Positions 36,065 through 46,478 of a stretch of DNA of 64,000 nt are shown one piece after another (position 1 is the first letter of the stretch; every line of letters begins with the position of its first letter). The position numbers and the translations under genes are program-made. The notes beneath the pieces were generated by a model. That model ran no database searches. It was given only the letters and a program-made list of their open reading frames with translations, and was not told the DNA's origin. The DNA lies in the NCBI RefSeq assembly GCF_015040615.1, contig NZ_CP060402.1:806001-870000 (forward strand), written 5' to 3'. The stretch comes from Microbacterium sp. YJN-G. GTDB lineage: Bacteria > Actinomycetota > Actinomycetes > Actinomycetales > Microbacteriaceae.

Positions 36065-36101
36065 GGGGTCGAAGCGTTTCGACCCCGCCTCAGCGATGAT
36101 A
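36065..36101 (-). promoter_or_regulatory. Autoregulatory promoter/operator of the second lacI gene
   Basis: The operator TCGAAGCGTTTCGA (36069-36082) is extended by GGGG and CCCC to a 22-bp near-perfect dyad (36065-36086). On the minus strand TATCAT (36101-36096) is the probable -10 box, so the dyad covers the start site and early transcript. Confidence 0.7.
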
Positions 36102-36166
36102 GAACGCCCTGCGGGGCGCACACAAGGTGTTTGTGGCTAGTTGCAACAAATCTTGCGCCGCGGGTA

Positions 36167-36330
36167 GGTTGCTGAGCCTGTCGAAGCACCCCACGTGACG
36201 ACGCGGCCCTTCGACAAGCTCAGGGACCCAGCAAGGAGGACGACCTTGCTGGGGCTGGGGCCCTTCGACAGGCTCAGGGACCCAGCAGAGGATGGGTTGC
36301 TGAGCCTGTCGTTGCAGGTGTCTTTCAGAG
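36167..36330. repeat. Cluster of CTTCGACAGGCTCAG repeats at right edge of the glycan locus
   Basis: GTTGCTGAGCCTGTCGAAGC (about 36168-36187) and a truncated copy (36294-36311) flank two inverted copies of CCCTTCGACARGCTCAGGGACCCAGC (about 36207-36232 and 36261-36286). After them comes a decayed half of the CTGAAGGATG family (TCTTTCAGAGTTGCGGGC, about 36320). This mirrors 13932-14188 at the other edge of the locus. No gene is seen in 36034-36352. Confidence 0.8.
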
Positions 36331-36352
36331 TTGCGGGCTGCGAGGCCCGAGC

Positions 36353-36811
36353 TCAGCCGTCGACGCGGATCTGCGCGATGACCTCGGCGTACTCGGTCTC
36401 GCCGATCGGGTCGAAGCCGACGCGGCGGAAGAACGCCTCGGGGCCACCCTCGCCGGCTTCGTAGATCACGTTCACGTGATCGACACCGCGGGTGCGGGCC
36501 TCATCGATCAGCGACTGCACGGCGAAGCGCCCGACGCCGCGGCCCTGATCGTCGGCGTCGACGTTGATGCGCCACAGCACGTTGCGGAAGTGCTCTTCGG
36601 GGGTGTCGGCGCCGAAGCTGGCGCTGACGAAGCCCACGACCTCGTCACCGTCGAGGACCACGCGCTGCCATGAGGTCTGCGGGTTCACCACGGTGGCGGC
36701 GATGCCGTAGGAGACCGGGGCGAGGAACTGCTCCTGCCCAGGCTTGAGGGACAGGTTGTTGACGGCGACGATCGTCGCAGCTGACAGTTCGACCAGACGC
36801 AGTTCCGACAT
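36353..36811 (-). CDS. GNAT-family N-acetyltransferase
   Basis: A 152-residue GNAT enzyme. The acetyl-CoA loop is in [20 protein letters not shown] (the R/Q-x-x-G-x-G/A type), preceded by [10 protein letters not shown] on strand beta-4 and followed by [21 protein letters not shown]. The N-terminal half, with [20 protein letters not shown], resembles polyamine acetyltransferases of the BltD/spermidine group, but acceptor identity is uncertain. It is divergent from isocitrate dehydrogenase. Confidence 0.85.
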   Translation of the reverse strand: MSELRLVELSAATIVAVNNLSLKPGQEQFLAPVSYGIAATVVNPQTSWQRVVLDGDEVVGFVSASFGADTPEEHFRNVLWRINVDADDQGRGVGRFAVQSLIDEARTRGVDHVNVIYEAGEGGPEAFFRRVGFDPIGETEYAEVIAQIRVDG

Positions 36812-36902
36812 GGCACCAGGCTAGACCCTCGGCCGCGTTCTGTGTCGGAAACGGTGCCACGTGCGACGAAATGCGACGCCCGTGGCGGAAAGCAGACTCG
36901 GG

Positions 36903-36920
36903 TATCTTGGTATCGAGATA
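36903..36920 (+). promoter_or_regulatory. MarR-type palindrome in the isocitrate dehydrogenase promoter
   Basis: TATCTTGGTATCGAGATA is a near-perfect 18-bp dyad (TATCT facing AGATA), AT-rich against its surroundings, ending 30 bases before the GTG of the icd gene. It resembles MarR/UrtR-family sites such as those recalled for TamR, which controls aconitase and isocitrate dehydrogenase genes in Streptomyces. The match is from memory and the regulator is not in this window. Confidence 0.5.
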
Positions 36921-36949
36921 AATCTGCTGCCCTCGCGAACGGAGATCCG

Positions 36950-39169
<2,220 letters not shown>

Positions 39170-39195
39170 TCGCACGCCGGCCTGACCGGCAGAAG

Positions 39196-39229
39196 GAACG
39201 GGCGGATGCTGCACAGCATCCGCCCGTTC
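39196..39229 (+). terminator. Terminator after isocitrate dehydrogenase
   Basis: GAACGGGCGGATGCTG (39196-39211) pairs with CAGCATCCGCCCGTTC (39214-39229), a perfect 16-bp stem with a 2-base loop, followed by TGCGT. The next 150 bases to the L,D-transpeptidase stop hold no gene. Confidence 0.8.
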
Positions 39230-39384
39230 TGCGTCCGCGGAGCCGGGGGCGGGAGTCGGGTTCGGGCATGGCGGCCCGCGGTACCCCGGTCGAGCGGACG
39301 GAGGCGCGGGGGCGCGCCAGCGGCGCGCGAGAGCGACGCGCCCTACCGCGCCTCAGCGCGGGAAGCGTGAGCGGAGCCGTCCGC

Positions 39385-40830
39385 TCAGGCGTGCACCCAC
39401 ACCTCGAGGCCGGTGGGAGACCACTCGTAGACCTCCTTGGCGACCGACGGCGGCAGGTTCACGCAGCCGTGGCTCATGCGCTGGCCGAAGTTGTTGTGCC
39501 AGTAGGCGCCGTGGAAGGCGATGTCCGGGGCGAACCAGGTGTTCCAGGGGACATCCGGGGTGCAGTAGCTGGCGCCCTCGAAGCAGCCCATGTCCTGCAG
39601 CGGAGTGTGACCGAACACGCGGAAGCGTCCGAGCGGGGTGGGCGTGCCGGGCAGGCCGGTGGAGGTGGCCCACGACTTCACGAGCTTCTCGTTCTCGAAG
39701 AGGTAGGTGCGCTGCTCGCTGATGTCGACCTCGATGCGGCGGAACAGCGTCGTCGTCTCGAACGGCGTCGATGCGACCGGCAGCTGGAAGGCCGCCTCAC
39801 CGCCCTCGAGGTCGGTGGCGAACTCCGAGGCGATGCCGGTGGTGTCACCGAGCACGCGCCCGTCCTTGCCCTCGGTGAGGGTGCGCAGCACCTTGCCCTG
39901 CGAGTCGATGATGTTCGCCGCAGAGGTCACCTCACGATCGACGAGACCGGGCAGCGTGCCCACCATCGTCTGGATCGCCGAGGGGTCGGCCGTGATCTGC
40001 AGCTCACCGTCGACCGCGTCGACGCTCAGCCAGGTCGCGGCGACGTCGGCGGCGACGGGAACGGTGCGCTCCTCGCCGACGTAGAAGCCGATCGTCGACA
40101 GCATGCCGTTGAGCTGCTCGACGGTGGCCGCGGCATCCTCGTCGGTGATCGGGGGAGTGACCTCGGTGGGGTCGCCCGAGAACGTGAAGGACGATCTGCC
40201 GTCGGCGGATGCTGCGGTGAAGGCCGCCGCGAGGTCGTCGATGGAGATGCCGGTGCCGCTCGCGGCAGGCGTGGCGACGTAGGTCGCTGATGCCGGGGCG
40301 AACTCGACGGTGGCATCGACCGGGTCGACGTAGCTGGTGGGCACGGCGGCACGCAGCGCGCGATCGGCCGCCTCGGGGTCGAGGGTGATCTCGGCGGGGA
40401 TGGGCTCGCCCATCCAGGTGCCGAAGTTCCACAGCGGGCGGTCGGCGAGAGCCTGCTCGGCGAGTGCGGTCGCATCGACCGAGGCGCCCAGGTCGGCGCC
40501 GTCGACGATCGCACCGGCGCCCGCGCCGGTCAGTTCGATCTCGGTACCGGCCAGCCGGCTGCCGATGGCGTCGGCCGCCATACCCGGAGTCATGCCGCCG
40601 ACGGGCACACCCGCGATGGTCGTACCCGGTGCGATGAGGATCAGCGAAGCCGCGCCCGCAGCCACGGCGAGTGCGCCTGCACCGAGACCGATCCACAGTC
40701 CGAGACGGCGCCTGCGCGGGGCCGGAGTCGTGGGCGCCCACTCGAAGGGCTGCTCCTCGTAGCTCAGCGCGGCCGTCTGCGCGGATGTCGCGGTGGCGCC
40801 GGTGTTCGGTCCGGAGTAAACGTCGGTCAC
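39385..40830 (-). CDS. Membrane-anchored L,D-transpeptidase (YkuD) with VanW/PG-binding-like domain
   Basis: A 481-residue protein: a short cytoplasmic, proline/arginine-rich N-terminus, one membrane anchor at about residues 43-68 (LGLWIGLGAGALAVAAGAASLILIA), extracytoplasmic domains of the peptidoglycan-binding-4/VanW type in the middle, and a YkuD domain from about residue 355 (VDISEQRTYLFENEKLVKSW). The catalytic motif is HGAYWHNNFGQRMSHGCVNL, with Cys as nucleophile and the essential His. It should form 3-3 cross-links or attach proteins in peptidoglycan. The start is a GTG with GGGGGTGAG upstream. An MtrA-like direct repeat lies about 100 bases before it. Confidence 0.92.
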   Translation of the reverse strand: MTDVYSGPNTGATATSAQTAALSYEEQPFEWAPTTPAPRRRRLGLWIGLGAGALAVAAGAASLILIAPGTTIAGVPVGGMTPGMAADAIGSRLAGTEIELTGAGAGAIVDGADLGASVDATALAEQALADRPLWNFGTWMGEPIPAEITLDPEAADRALRAAVPTSYVDPVDATVEFAPASATYVATPAASGTGISIDDLAAAFTAASADGRSSFTFSGDPTEVTPPITDEDAAATVEQLNGMLSTIGFYVGEERTVPVAADVAATWLSVDAVDGELQITADPSAIQTMVGTLPGLVDREVTSAANIIDSQGKVLRTLTEGKDGRVLGDTTGIASEFATDLEGGEAAFQLPVASTPFETTTLFRRIEVDISEQRTYLFENEKLVKSWATSTGLPGTPTPLGRFRVFGHTPLQDMGCFEGASYCTPDVPWNTWFAPDIAFHGAYWHNNFGQRMSHGCVNLPPSVAKEVYEWSPTGLEVWVHA

Positions 40831-40928
40831 AGCTACTCACCCCCCAAGCACGGTGTGACTTCTCTCTCATGGTACGTGACGACACGCCGACGCCGGGTGG
40901 TGATCGGGCCTGCGAACTGGACGCAGCC

Positions 40929-40944
40929 GTAACGTTTCGGTAAC
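40929..40944. promoter_or_regulatory. GTAAC direct repeat, MtrA-box-like, upstream of the L,D-transpeptidase
   Basis: GTAAC (40929-40933) and GTAAC (40940-40944) are direct repeats with an 11-base period. MtrA, the actinobacterial cell-envelope response regulator, is known to bind paired GTnAC-type direct repeats. The gap from 40831 to 41175 separates the transpeptidase from nagB and holds no gene; apart from these repeats it carries a possible -10 for nagB (GTACTAAC near 40991). Confidence 0.4.
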
Positions 40945-41175
40945 CTGCGCCCCGCACGCGCCCGGCTTGCGTCGAGGGTGGTTCGTAAGGTGTACTAACA
41001 AATAGATTCCTCGTGCGGGGAGAGCTCACGGCCGTCACCGGTCGCGGGCGCGCGTCGCGCCCCGATGAGAGAATCGAAGGGCTCCCGGCTGACTCGCCGG
41101 TGGCGGCCGTCGCAGCCGCCTTGCTGGGCTCTGCACCTGCGGAGAGCACCACCCTCGACAAGGAGAACATCGCTC

Positions 41176-41955
41176 ATGGCTGAAGTCGTCATCGTGGAGA
41201 ACCGGTCCGTCGCCGGGGCACTGGTCGCGGATGAGATCGTGCGTCTCATCGACACGATCCCCGAGCCGGTGCTCGGGCTCGCGACCGGCTCGACCCCGCT
41301 GCCGGTGTACGAGGCGCTGCGCGAGCGCCTGGATGGGCACGACGTGTCGCACCTGCGCGGCTTCGCGCTGGACGAGTACGTCGGCATCGACCCGGCGCAC
41401 CCCGAGAGCTACCGCTCGGTGATCACCCGTGAGGTCATCGAGCCGCTGGGCCTGGACCCCGAGCTGGTCCGCGTGCCCAATGGTGCGGTCGAGACCATCG
41501 AGCACGCCGGCGACGACTACGAGAAGGCGATCGCCGACGCCGGCGGCGTCGACCTGCAGATCCTCGGCATCGGCACCGACGGTCACATCGGGTTCAACGA
41601 GCCCGGCTCCTCGTTCGCCTCGAGCACCCGCATCAAGACGCTCACGCAGCAGACCCGCGAGGACAACGCGCGCTTCTTCGACTCCATCCACGACGTGCCC
41701 CAGCACTGCATCACGCAGGGCCTAGGCACGATCCTGCGCGCCCGCCACCTCGTGCTGCTCGCCTTCGGCGAGGGCAAGGCCGACGCGGTCGCCGCAGCCC
41801 TCGAGGGCCCGGTCAGCGCCATGGTTCCGGCATCCGCGGTGCAGCTGCACGCGCACGTGACCGTCGTGCTCGACGAGGCCGCCGCGTCGAAGCTCCGGCT
41901 CGCGGACTACTACCGCTACACCTACGCGAACAAGCCCGCCTGGCAGGGCCTGTGA
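41176..41955 (+). CDS. nagB: Glucosamine-6-phosphate deaminase
   Basis: A 259-residue NagB converting glucosamine-6-phosphate to fructose-6-phosphate and ammonia. LGLATGSTPLPVYEALRE binds phosphate, GFALDEYVGI carries the catalytic Asp, and ILGIGTDGHIGFNEPGSSF carries the catalytic His and Asp. AGGAGA (41161-41166) precedes the ATG. It is monocistronic here and separated by 4.5 kb from nagA, whose product feeds it. Family length matches the short Gram-positive type lacking the extended allosteric tail. Confidence 0.96.
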   Translation: MAEVVIVENRSVAGALVADEIVRLIDTIPEPVLGLATGSTPLPVYEALRERLDGHDVSHLRGFALDEYVGIDPAHPESYRSVITREVIEPLGLDPELVRVPNGAVETIEHAGDDYEKAIADAGGVDLQILGIGTDGHIGFNEPGSSFASSTRIKTLTQQTREDNARFFDSIHDVPQHCITQGLGTILRARHLVLLAFGEGKADAVAAALEGPVSAMVPASAVQLHAHVTVVLDEAAASKLRLADYYRYTYANKPAWQGL

Positions 41956-42018
41956 GCCGCACCGGCGGCACCGGGGAGTCCCTGCGCCGCCGGTGTCCGG
42001 CCCTGCGCCGCCGGTGAC

Positions 42019-42414
42019 TCAGTCCCAGGCGAACGCCAGCAGGTGCTCCTCGCTGAGCGGGGCCAGCGGCACGCTCGTGCGGTCGCCTGGCTCCAGCCAG
42101 CGCAGCTCGGCGAGCTCGGCCTGCACGACGACGTCGCCGGGCTCGGCGCGCAGCGCGAAGGCGTCGGCGATCACCCGGTGACCGGGCTCGTTCGCCGCAG
42201 CCGAGACGAAGGTGCCGAGCGGTTCGAGGTCGGCTTCGTCCACCTGCAGCGACAGCTCTTCGTCGAGTTCGCGGATGAGCGTCTGCGCGGGGGTCTCGCC
42301 GGCCTCGGGCTTGCCGCCGGGCTGCATGAACCGGGTGGTGCCGTGCTTGCGGACCACGAGCACGCGGCCCGCGCTGTCGACGATCACGGCGGCGCTGACG
42401 CGGATGTCAGGCAT
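42019..42414 (-). CDS. Nudix hydrolase
   Basis: A 131-residue Nudix protein with the box GGKPEAGETPAQTLIRELDEEL, matching GX5EX7REUXEEXGU closely although the last positions read EELSL. MPDIRVSAAVIVDSAGRVLVVRKHGTTRFMQPGG is the usual first half. The substrate, probably a nucleoside diphosphate derivative, cannot be named. It begins within the end of the FAD oxidase gene (8-base overlap), so it is the last gene of a three-gene operon. Confidence 0.9.
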   Translation of the reverse strand: MPDIRVSAAVIVDSAGRVLVVRKHGTTRFMQPGGKPEAGETPAQTLIRELDEELSLQVDEADLEPLGTFVSAAANEPGHRVIADAFALRAEPGDVVVQAELAELRWLEPGDRTSVPLAPLSEEHLLAFAWD

Positions 42415-43768
42415 CGGAGAACACCTTTCCCGGGTTGAGGATGCCCTGCGGGTCGAAGACGCGCACGATCTGACGCTGGATCTCCCACTGGTCCTCGCCG
42501 AGCTCCTCGGCGAGCCAGCGGCTCTTCAGCATCCCGATGCCGTGTTCGCCGGTGAGCGTTCCGCCGAGCCGGATGGCGGCGCGGAACAGCCCGGCGGCGG
42601 CCTCCCAGATGAGCGCGGGGACCGTCTCGCCCTCGAAGATGAAGTTCGGATGCAGGTTGCCGTCGCCGGCGTGCGCGACGGTGGGGATGCTGAGACCGAA
42701 GGCCTGCTCGATGCGGGCGATCTCGTCGAACATCGCCGGCATCGCGCTGCGGGGCACGGCGACATCCTCGATGAGGGTCGTGCCCAGTGCCGCCATCGCG
42801 GGGTGCATCGCGCGACGGATGCCGAGCAGCCGCTCGCCCTCCAGGGGATCGTCGGTCATCGCCACGACGCCCCCGGCTGCGCCGAGGACCGCGGTGATGC
42901 GTTCGGCCTCGTCGCGCGCGGCCGGGCCGTCGGTCTGGATGGTCAGCTGTGCCGTGCCGGCGGCCGGGGCGGGCAGGCCGAGCAGATCGTGCGCGGCGGC
43001 GAGGGAGCGGGCGTCCATCAGCTCCATGATCGCGGGCTGCACGCCCGCCGCCGTGACGGCCGATGAGGCGGATGCGGCCGCGCGCACCGAGTCGAAGGAC
43101 GCGGCGATCGTGCAGATGACGCCCTCGGTCAGCCGGCGCAGCTTCAGGGTCGCTCCGACGATCACACCCAGCCGCCCCTCCGAGCCGATCACGAGTGAAG
43201 TGAGGTCGAGGCCGGTGACGCCCTTGACCGATCGGTGTCCGAGTCGCAGCAGCCGCCCGTCGGCGAGCACGATGTCGACGCCCAGCACGGCATCCCGGAC
43301 GACACCGTACTTGGCACACAGCAGTCCGCCCGCACCGGTGGCGATGTTGCCCCCGACGGTGGAGATGTCGCGGCTGGCGGGATCGGGTGCCCACCACACG
43401 CCCTCGGCGGCCAGGTGGGCGTTCAGCGTGGCGTTGAGGATGCCGGGCTCGACCACGGCCAGCAGGTCATCGGGGCGCACTTCCAGGATGCGGTCCATGC
43501 GTGTCATGGAGAGGACGATCTGGCCGGGCCCGGCGTTGGCGGCACCGGCGAGTCCGGTGCCGGCCCCGCGCACGACGACGGCGGTGCGGGTCTGCGAGGC
43601 GATGCGCATGGTCGCCTGGACGTCGGCGACGTCACGCGCGTGCACCACCGCGAGCGGCTGGCCGGTGGAGCGGTGCCCGCTGCGGTCGGCCCTGGCCGCT
43701 TCGAGCAGCTCCGGATCGGTGTCGACGATGTCGCCGAGTTCCTCCCGCAGCTGCGCGACGACGCTCAT
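42407..43768 (-). CDS. FAD-linked oxidase, glycolate oxidase GlcD / D-lactate dehydrogenase-like
   Basis: A 453-residue PCMH-type flavoprotein. The FAD-binding part reads VVVRGAGTGLAGAANAGPGQIVLSMTRMDRI, PASRDISTVGGNIATGAGGLLCAKYG and DLTSLVIGSEGRLGVIVGATLKL. The C-terminal FAD-oxidase domain contains TVAHAGDGNLHPNFIF and GGTLTGEHGIGMLKSRWL, typical of GlcD and D-2-hydroxyacid dehydrogenases. It oxidises a 2-hydroxyacid, most often glycolate or D-lactate; which one is open. ATGA overlap with the upstream DUF2568 gene. Confidence 0.92.
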   Translation of the reverse strand: MSVVAQLREELGDIVDTDPELLEAARADRSGHRSTGQPLAVVHARDVADVQATMRIASQTRTAVVVRGAGTGLAGAANAGPGQIVLSMTRMDRILEVRPDDLLAVVEPGILNATLNAHLAAEGVWWAPDPASRDISTVGGNIATGAGGLLCAKYGVVRDAVLGVDIVLADGRLLRLGHRSVKGVTGLDLTSLVIGSEGRLGVIVGATLKLRRLTEGVICTIAASFDSVRAAASASSAVTAAGVQPAIMELMDARSLAAAHDLLGLPAPAAGTAQLTIQTDGPAARDEAERITAVLGAAGGVVAMTDDPLEGERLLGIRRAMHPAMAALGTTLIEDVAVPRSAMPAMFDEIARIEQAFGLSIPTVAHAGDGNLHPNFIFEGETVPALIWEAAAGLFRAAIRLGGTLTGEHGIGMLKSRWLAEELGEDQWEIQRQIVRVFDPQGILNPGKVFSDA

Positions 43769-44136
43769 GCCAGGGCGCGTCGTCCTGCGATGACGCCGGC
43801 GGTGACGGCGACCGCGGCGAATGCGATGCCCAGCCAGGCCTGACCCATCGACCACCACGCGAGAGTGACGGCCGCATAGATCAGCAGCTCGACCAGCGCG
43901 CGCAGGAATGGATGAAGTCGCAGCACCGGGCGCGGAGAGAGGAACAGCGCCCACACCAGCAGGGTGATGACCGGAGCGCCGATGCCGACCACGATGTTCC
44001 ACGGCATGGGCCAGCTGCCGAAGCCCCACAGCGCCAGGGTCGCCAGGGCGACCAGCAGCACGACCACGCGGATGAGATCGAGCGGCGTGACGGCGGGACG
44101 GTTCACGCCGGGTTCGGCGACGGACTCCTCAGGCAT
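43765..44136 (-). CDS. DUF2568 (YrdB-like) small membrane protein
   Basis: A 123-residue protein with four hydrophobic segments (VVVLLVALATLALWGFG, NIVVGIGAPVITLLVWALFL, ALVELLIYAAVTLAWWSMG, WLGIAFAAVAVTAGVIAG). WGFGSWPMPWNIVVGIGAPV is the DUF2568/YrdB pattern. Function is not known. It is the first gene of the DUF2568-FAD oxidase-Nudix operon and its stop overlaps the next start by 4 bases. Confidence 0.8.
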   Translation of the reverse strand: MPEESVAEPGVNRPAVTPLDLIRVVVLLVALATLALWGFGSWPMPWNIVVGIGAPVITLLVWALFLSPRPVLRLHPFLRALVELLIYAAVTLAWWSMGQAWLGIAFAAVAVTAGVIAGRRALA

Positions 44137-44209
44137 GCCTCAAGTCTATTCGCCGCGGTCCGGACTCATTCCCGCCCGGATCGCCCGACGCGGCCGGCGG
44201 GCAGGAGGA

Positions 44210-46009
44210 TCACAGCGACCAGAGGCTCGTGAGCGTCCAGTCTCCGCTGACCGTGTCCACGATGTACCGGAACGCGACCTCGACGTCGGTCAGGAATTCC
44301 ATGGTCGTGGGTCGCAGCTCGGCGATCCCCTTGCCGTCCGCGTCGAGCACCACCTCATGGATGCGGGTCGCGTCGCCGGCCAACTGCGACTGCACGGTCG
44401 CGCCGGGCATGCCGGTGATCGGCACCAGGTAGACGAGATCGCCCTGCGCGTCCTGCCCCACCAACGGAGTGCCCCACGACAGCGGGACGACCACACTCGG
44501 CTCGGATCCGGGCTCCGTCTCCGGCTGCGTGCTGGGTTCCTCGGTGCCGCCGGTGTCGGTGCCCGGCTCCGGCGTCGGTTCGGGGGCCGGGGTGGGCGTC
44601 GGCTCGGGCTCGGGCTCGGGCTCGGGCTCTGGAACGGGCGTCGGCTCGGGCGTCGGCTCGGGCTCGGGAACGGGCGTCGGCTCGGGCGTCAGCTCCGGCA
44701 CCGGCGTCGGGGCCGGCACTCTGTTCTCGGCGGTCGCCTCGGGGGCGGGCGCCGCCAATGGCGGGGCGGGGGCCACGGCATCCCCGGCATCCGGAATCGC
44801 CGGCACCGGCTCGTCGATCTCGATGACCATCGGATCGTCGGCGGGCAGCGTCGAATCCGGCAGCACCTCGGACGCGATCGCCGGCAAATCCGCCTCGGCG
44901 GCGCTCGGCAGCGAGGTCGTGGTGCTGTCGAACATCCGCGGCACGACGGCGGCAGCCGCCACCACGGCGGCCACGGCCAGGGCAGCGACCCCAGCGCTCA
45001 CCAGTGCGCCGATCCCCGTCAGCGCCCCGGAACCGCTGGTCGAAGCCGTCCCGCCGGCCGATCCCGACCCTCCGGGGGAGATCGCTCCGCCGGACGCATC
45101 GGCGCCCGGGTCGGCGGATGCCGCATCGGCATCCGCCTGCACATCGCCGGAGGCGACGACCGCACCCTCGACCACGCTGGAGGGCATCGCGGCCAGCGCC
45201 ACCACCGGGGCGCCGCCGCCCTGCAGCGTCGCGAGGTACGCCGAGGCGCCGGAGCCCCCGAGCACCAGGGGCAGGAGCACGAGCGCGAGCCGGCCGGAGA
45301 CCTCCTCGGCCTCGGCGGCGACGATCATGCACCGTGCGCACTCCTTCAGGTGGGCGTCCACGCGCTGACGCACCCGCACACCGAGGTTGCCGCGCGAGTA
45401 CGCGCCCAGCTGCTGGATGGTCCGGTGGCACTCCGAGCCGTCCTCGACGCTGCGCAGGTGCGCCTGGACCCAGGCCTCGCGCAGGCCCTCGCGGGCGCGG
45501 AACGCGAGCTGCGAGACCGCGCCGGCGCTCATGCCGAGCAGCGTGCCGATGGCGGCCGGCTTCATCTGCTCGATCTCCGAGTACCACAGCACCTCCTGCC
45601 AGCGGGAGGGCAGCGAACGGAACGCCTGCGCCGTCAGGCCGCGGTCGAGCCCCTCGCTCACCGCCTCCTCGGTGCTCGCCGGATCGGCGCCCGTCTCCAG
45701 CTCGTCGATGGCCGTCTCGCGGCGGGCGCGACCCCAGGCGGCGGCGGTGTTGCGGATGCTCGTGAACAGGTACGCGCGGAACGACCCGTTGGGGCCGCCG
45801 CCCTTGAGGATCGCCTGGTAGATGCGCGAGTACGCCTCCTGCACCAGGTCGTCCGGGTCGAGGGACGAGGTGATCGAGCGCGCCACCGCCATGCCCGAGC
45901 CGTAGTGGCGTCGCCAGAGTTCGCCGAATGCTGATGCGTCACCCGATCGGGTGCGCAGCACGAGGTCGGCATCAGCCGGTGCTGGTCGTTCGCTGCTCTG
46001 GTCGTCCAC
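44210..46009 (-). CDS. ECF-type sigma factor fused to zinc-finger, membrane and extracellular domains
   Basis: A 599-residue fusion. Residues about 15-90 are sigma region 2 ([14 protein letters not shown] and [16 protein letters not shown]) and about 125-185 are region 4 ([44 protein letters not shown]). Residues 190-230 are an anti-sigma zinc finger with H220-x3-C224-x2-C227. Hydrophobic segments follow at about 240-262 and 331-357, then a Pro/Glu-repeat spacer (about 430-500; [15 protein letters not shown] type) and a small C-terminal domain. It would be a self-inhibited, membrane-held sigma factor reading an external signal. The start is GTG after GAGGAA. Confidence 0.88.
   Translation of the reverse strand: MDDQSSERPAPADADLVLRTRSGDASAFGELWRRHYGSGMAVARSITSSLDPDDLVQEAYSRIYQAILKGGGPNGSFRAYLFTSIRNTAAAWGRARRETAIDELETGADPASTEEAVSEGLDRGLTAQAFRSLPSRWQEVLWYSEIEQMKPAAIGTLLGMSAGAVSQLAFRAREGLREAWVQAHLRSVEDGSECHRTIQQLGAYSRGNLGVRVRQRVDAHLKECARCMIVAAEAEEVSGRLALVLLPLVLGGSGASAYLATLQGGGAPVVALAAMPSSVVEGAVVASGDVQADADAASADPGADASGGAISPGGSGSAGGTASTSGSGALTGIGALVSAGVAALAVAAVVAAAAVVPRMFDSTTTSLPSAAEADLPAIASEVLPDSTLPADDPMVIEIDEPVPAIPDAGDAVAPAPPLAAPAPEATAENRVPAPTPVPELTPEPTPVPEPEPTPEPTPVPEPEPEPEPEPTPTPAPEPTPEPGTDTGGTEEPSTQPETEPGSEPSVVVPLSWGTPLVGQDAQGDLVYLVPITGMPGATVQSQLAGDATRIHEVVLDADGKGIAELRPTTMEFLTDVEVAFRYIVDTVSGDWTLTSLWSL
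44560..44715. repeat. Tandem GGCTCGGGCGTC-type repeats encoding the Pro/Glu spacer
   Basis: Within the sigma fusion, units of GGCTCGGGCTCGG and GGCTCGGGCGTCGG repeat for about 150 bases and encode alternating PEPTP and PEPEP. Such runs vary in length by slippage and usually span the peptidoglycan layer in extracytoplasmic proteins. Confidence 0.8.
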
Positions 46010-46155
46010 GTTCTTCCTCGTCGTCGTGCGCGCAGGATCACGCTCACGAGAAGAGACGCGTGAATCGGGGGATCATCACGCGCCCGACCCATTCTCACGT
46101 GAAAACGGTCGGCTGGCCACCCCTGAGAACGCTCCCGGCGACCACCCCGAAGTCG

Positions 46156-46187
46156 TTCCGCGGAAAATCTCCGAGAAATTCGCGGAA
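46156..46187. promoter_or_regulatory. 32-bp dyad in the promoter region of the sigma fusion gene
   Basis: TTCCGCG (46156-46162) faces CGCGGAA (46181-46187) and inside it TCTC faces GAGA. It lies about 150 bases before the GTG of the sigma gene in a relatively AT-rich patch (46080-46210). A regulator site or the sigma factor's own promoter may lie here, but no match to a known site was found. Confidence 0.35.
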
Positions 46188-46209
46188 GTCCCGTAATGAT
46201 CCGCAGAAT

Positions 46210-46478
46210 GCGTCGTCTCATCATGCAGAGCGGTCCTGATGCACCGACTGGGGAGGATGCGTCGGGAGCTGCGATGTCTGGGGACATCGCAACGAACCGG
46301 CCGGGCCGGGTTCCCCGTGGGGAGGAGACCTCGGCCCGGCACCGCTCAGAGGAGCGGAGGCCGTCGCACCGGGGGGGGCGCGACGGCCTTCCGCGTGTCC
46401 GCTGCGAATCCGTGAATTCTGCGGCGGTCAGCGCGTGTCGGCGGTCAGCGACCGGCGGCGGTCAGAGACTGGGCGCGG
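46210..46478. other. Gene-free segment with hairpins between the sigma fusion and nagA
   Basis: No coding frame with a credible start is seen. TGCGATGTC (46271-46279) and GACATCGCA (46284-46292) form a perfect 9-bp hairpin. GGCCGTCGC (46359-46367) and GCGACGGCC (46380-46388) form another around eight G residues and may end the nagA transcript. From about 46430 to 46490 GCGGTCAG recurs four times, running into the end of nagA. Confidence 0.5.

Noticed and set aside
44560..44715. Possible assembly artefact or frameshift in the Pro/Glu repeat of the sigma fusion
   Set aside because: The frame continues without stop through the repeat and into a non-repetitive C-terminal domain, and such spacers are normal in extracytoplasmic proteins.
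46010..46478. Small protein genes in the gap between the sigma fusion and nagA
   Set aside because: Frames in this segment have no plausible ribosome site and no recognisable protein pattern, and they cross hairpins and a run of eight G.
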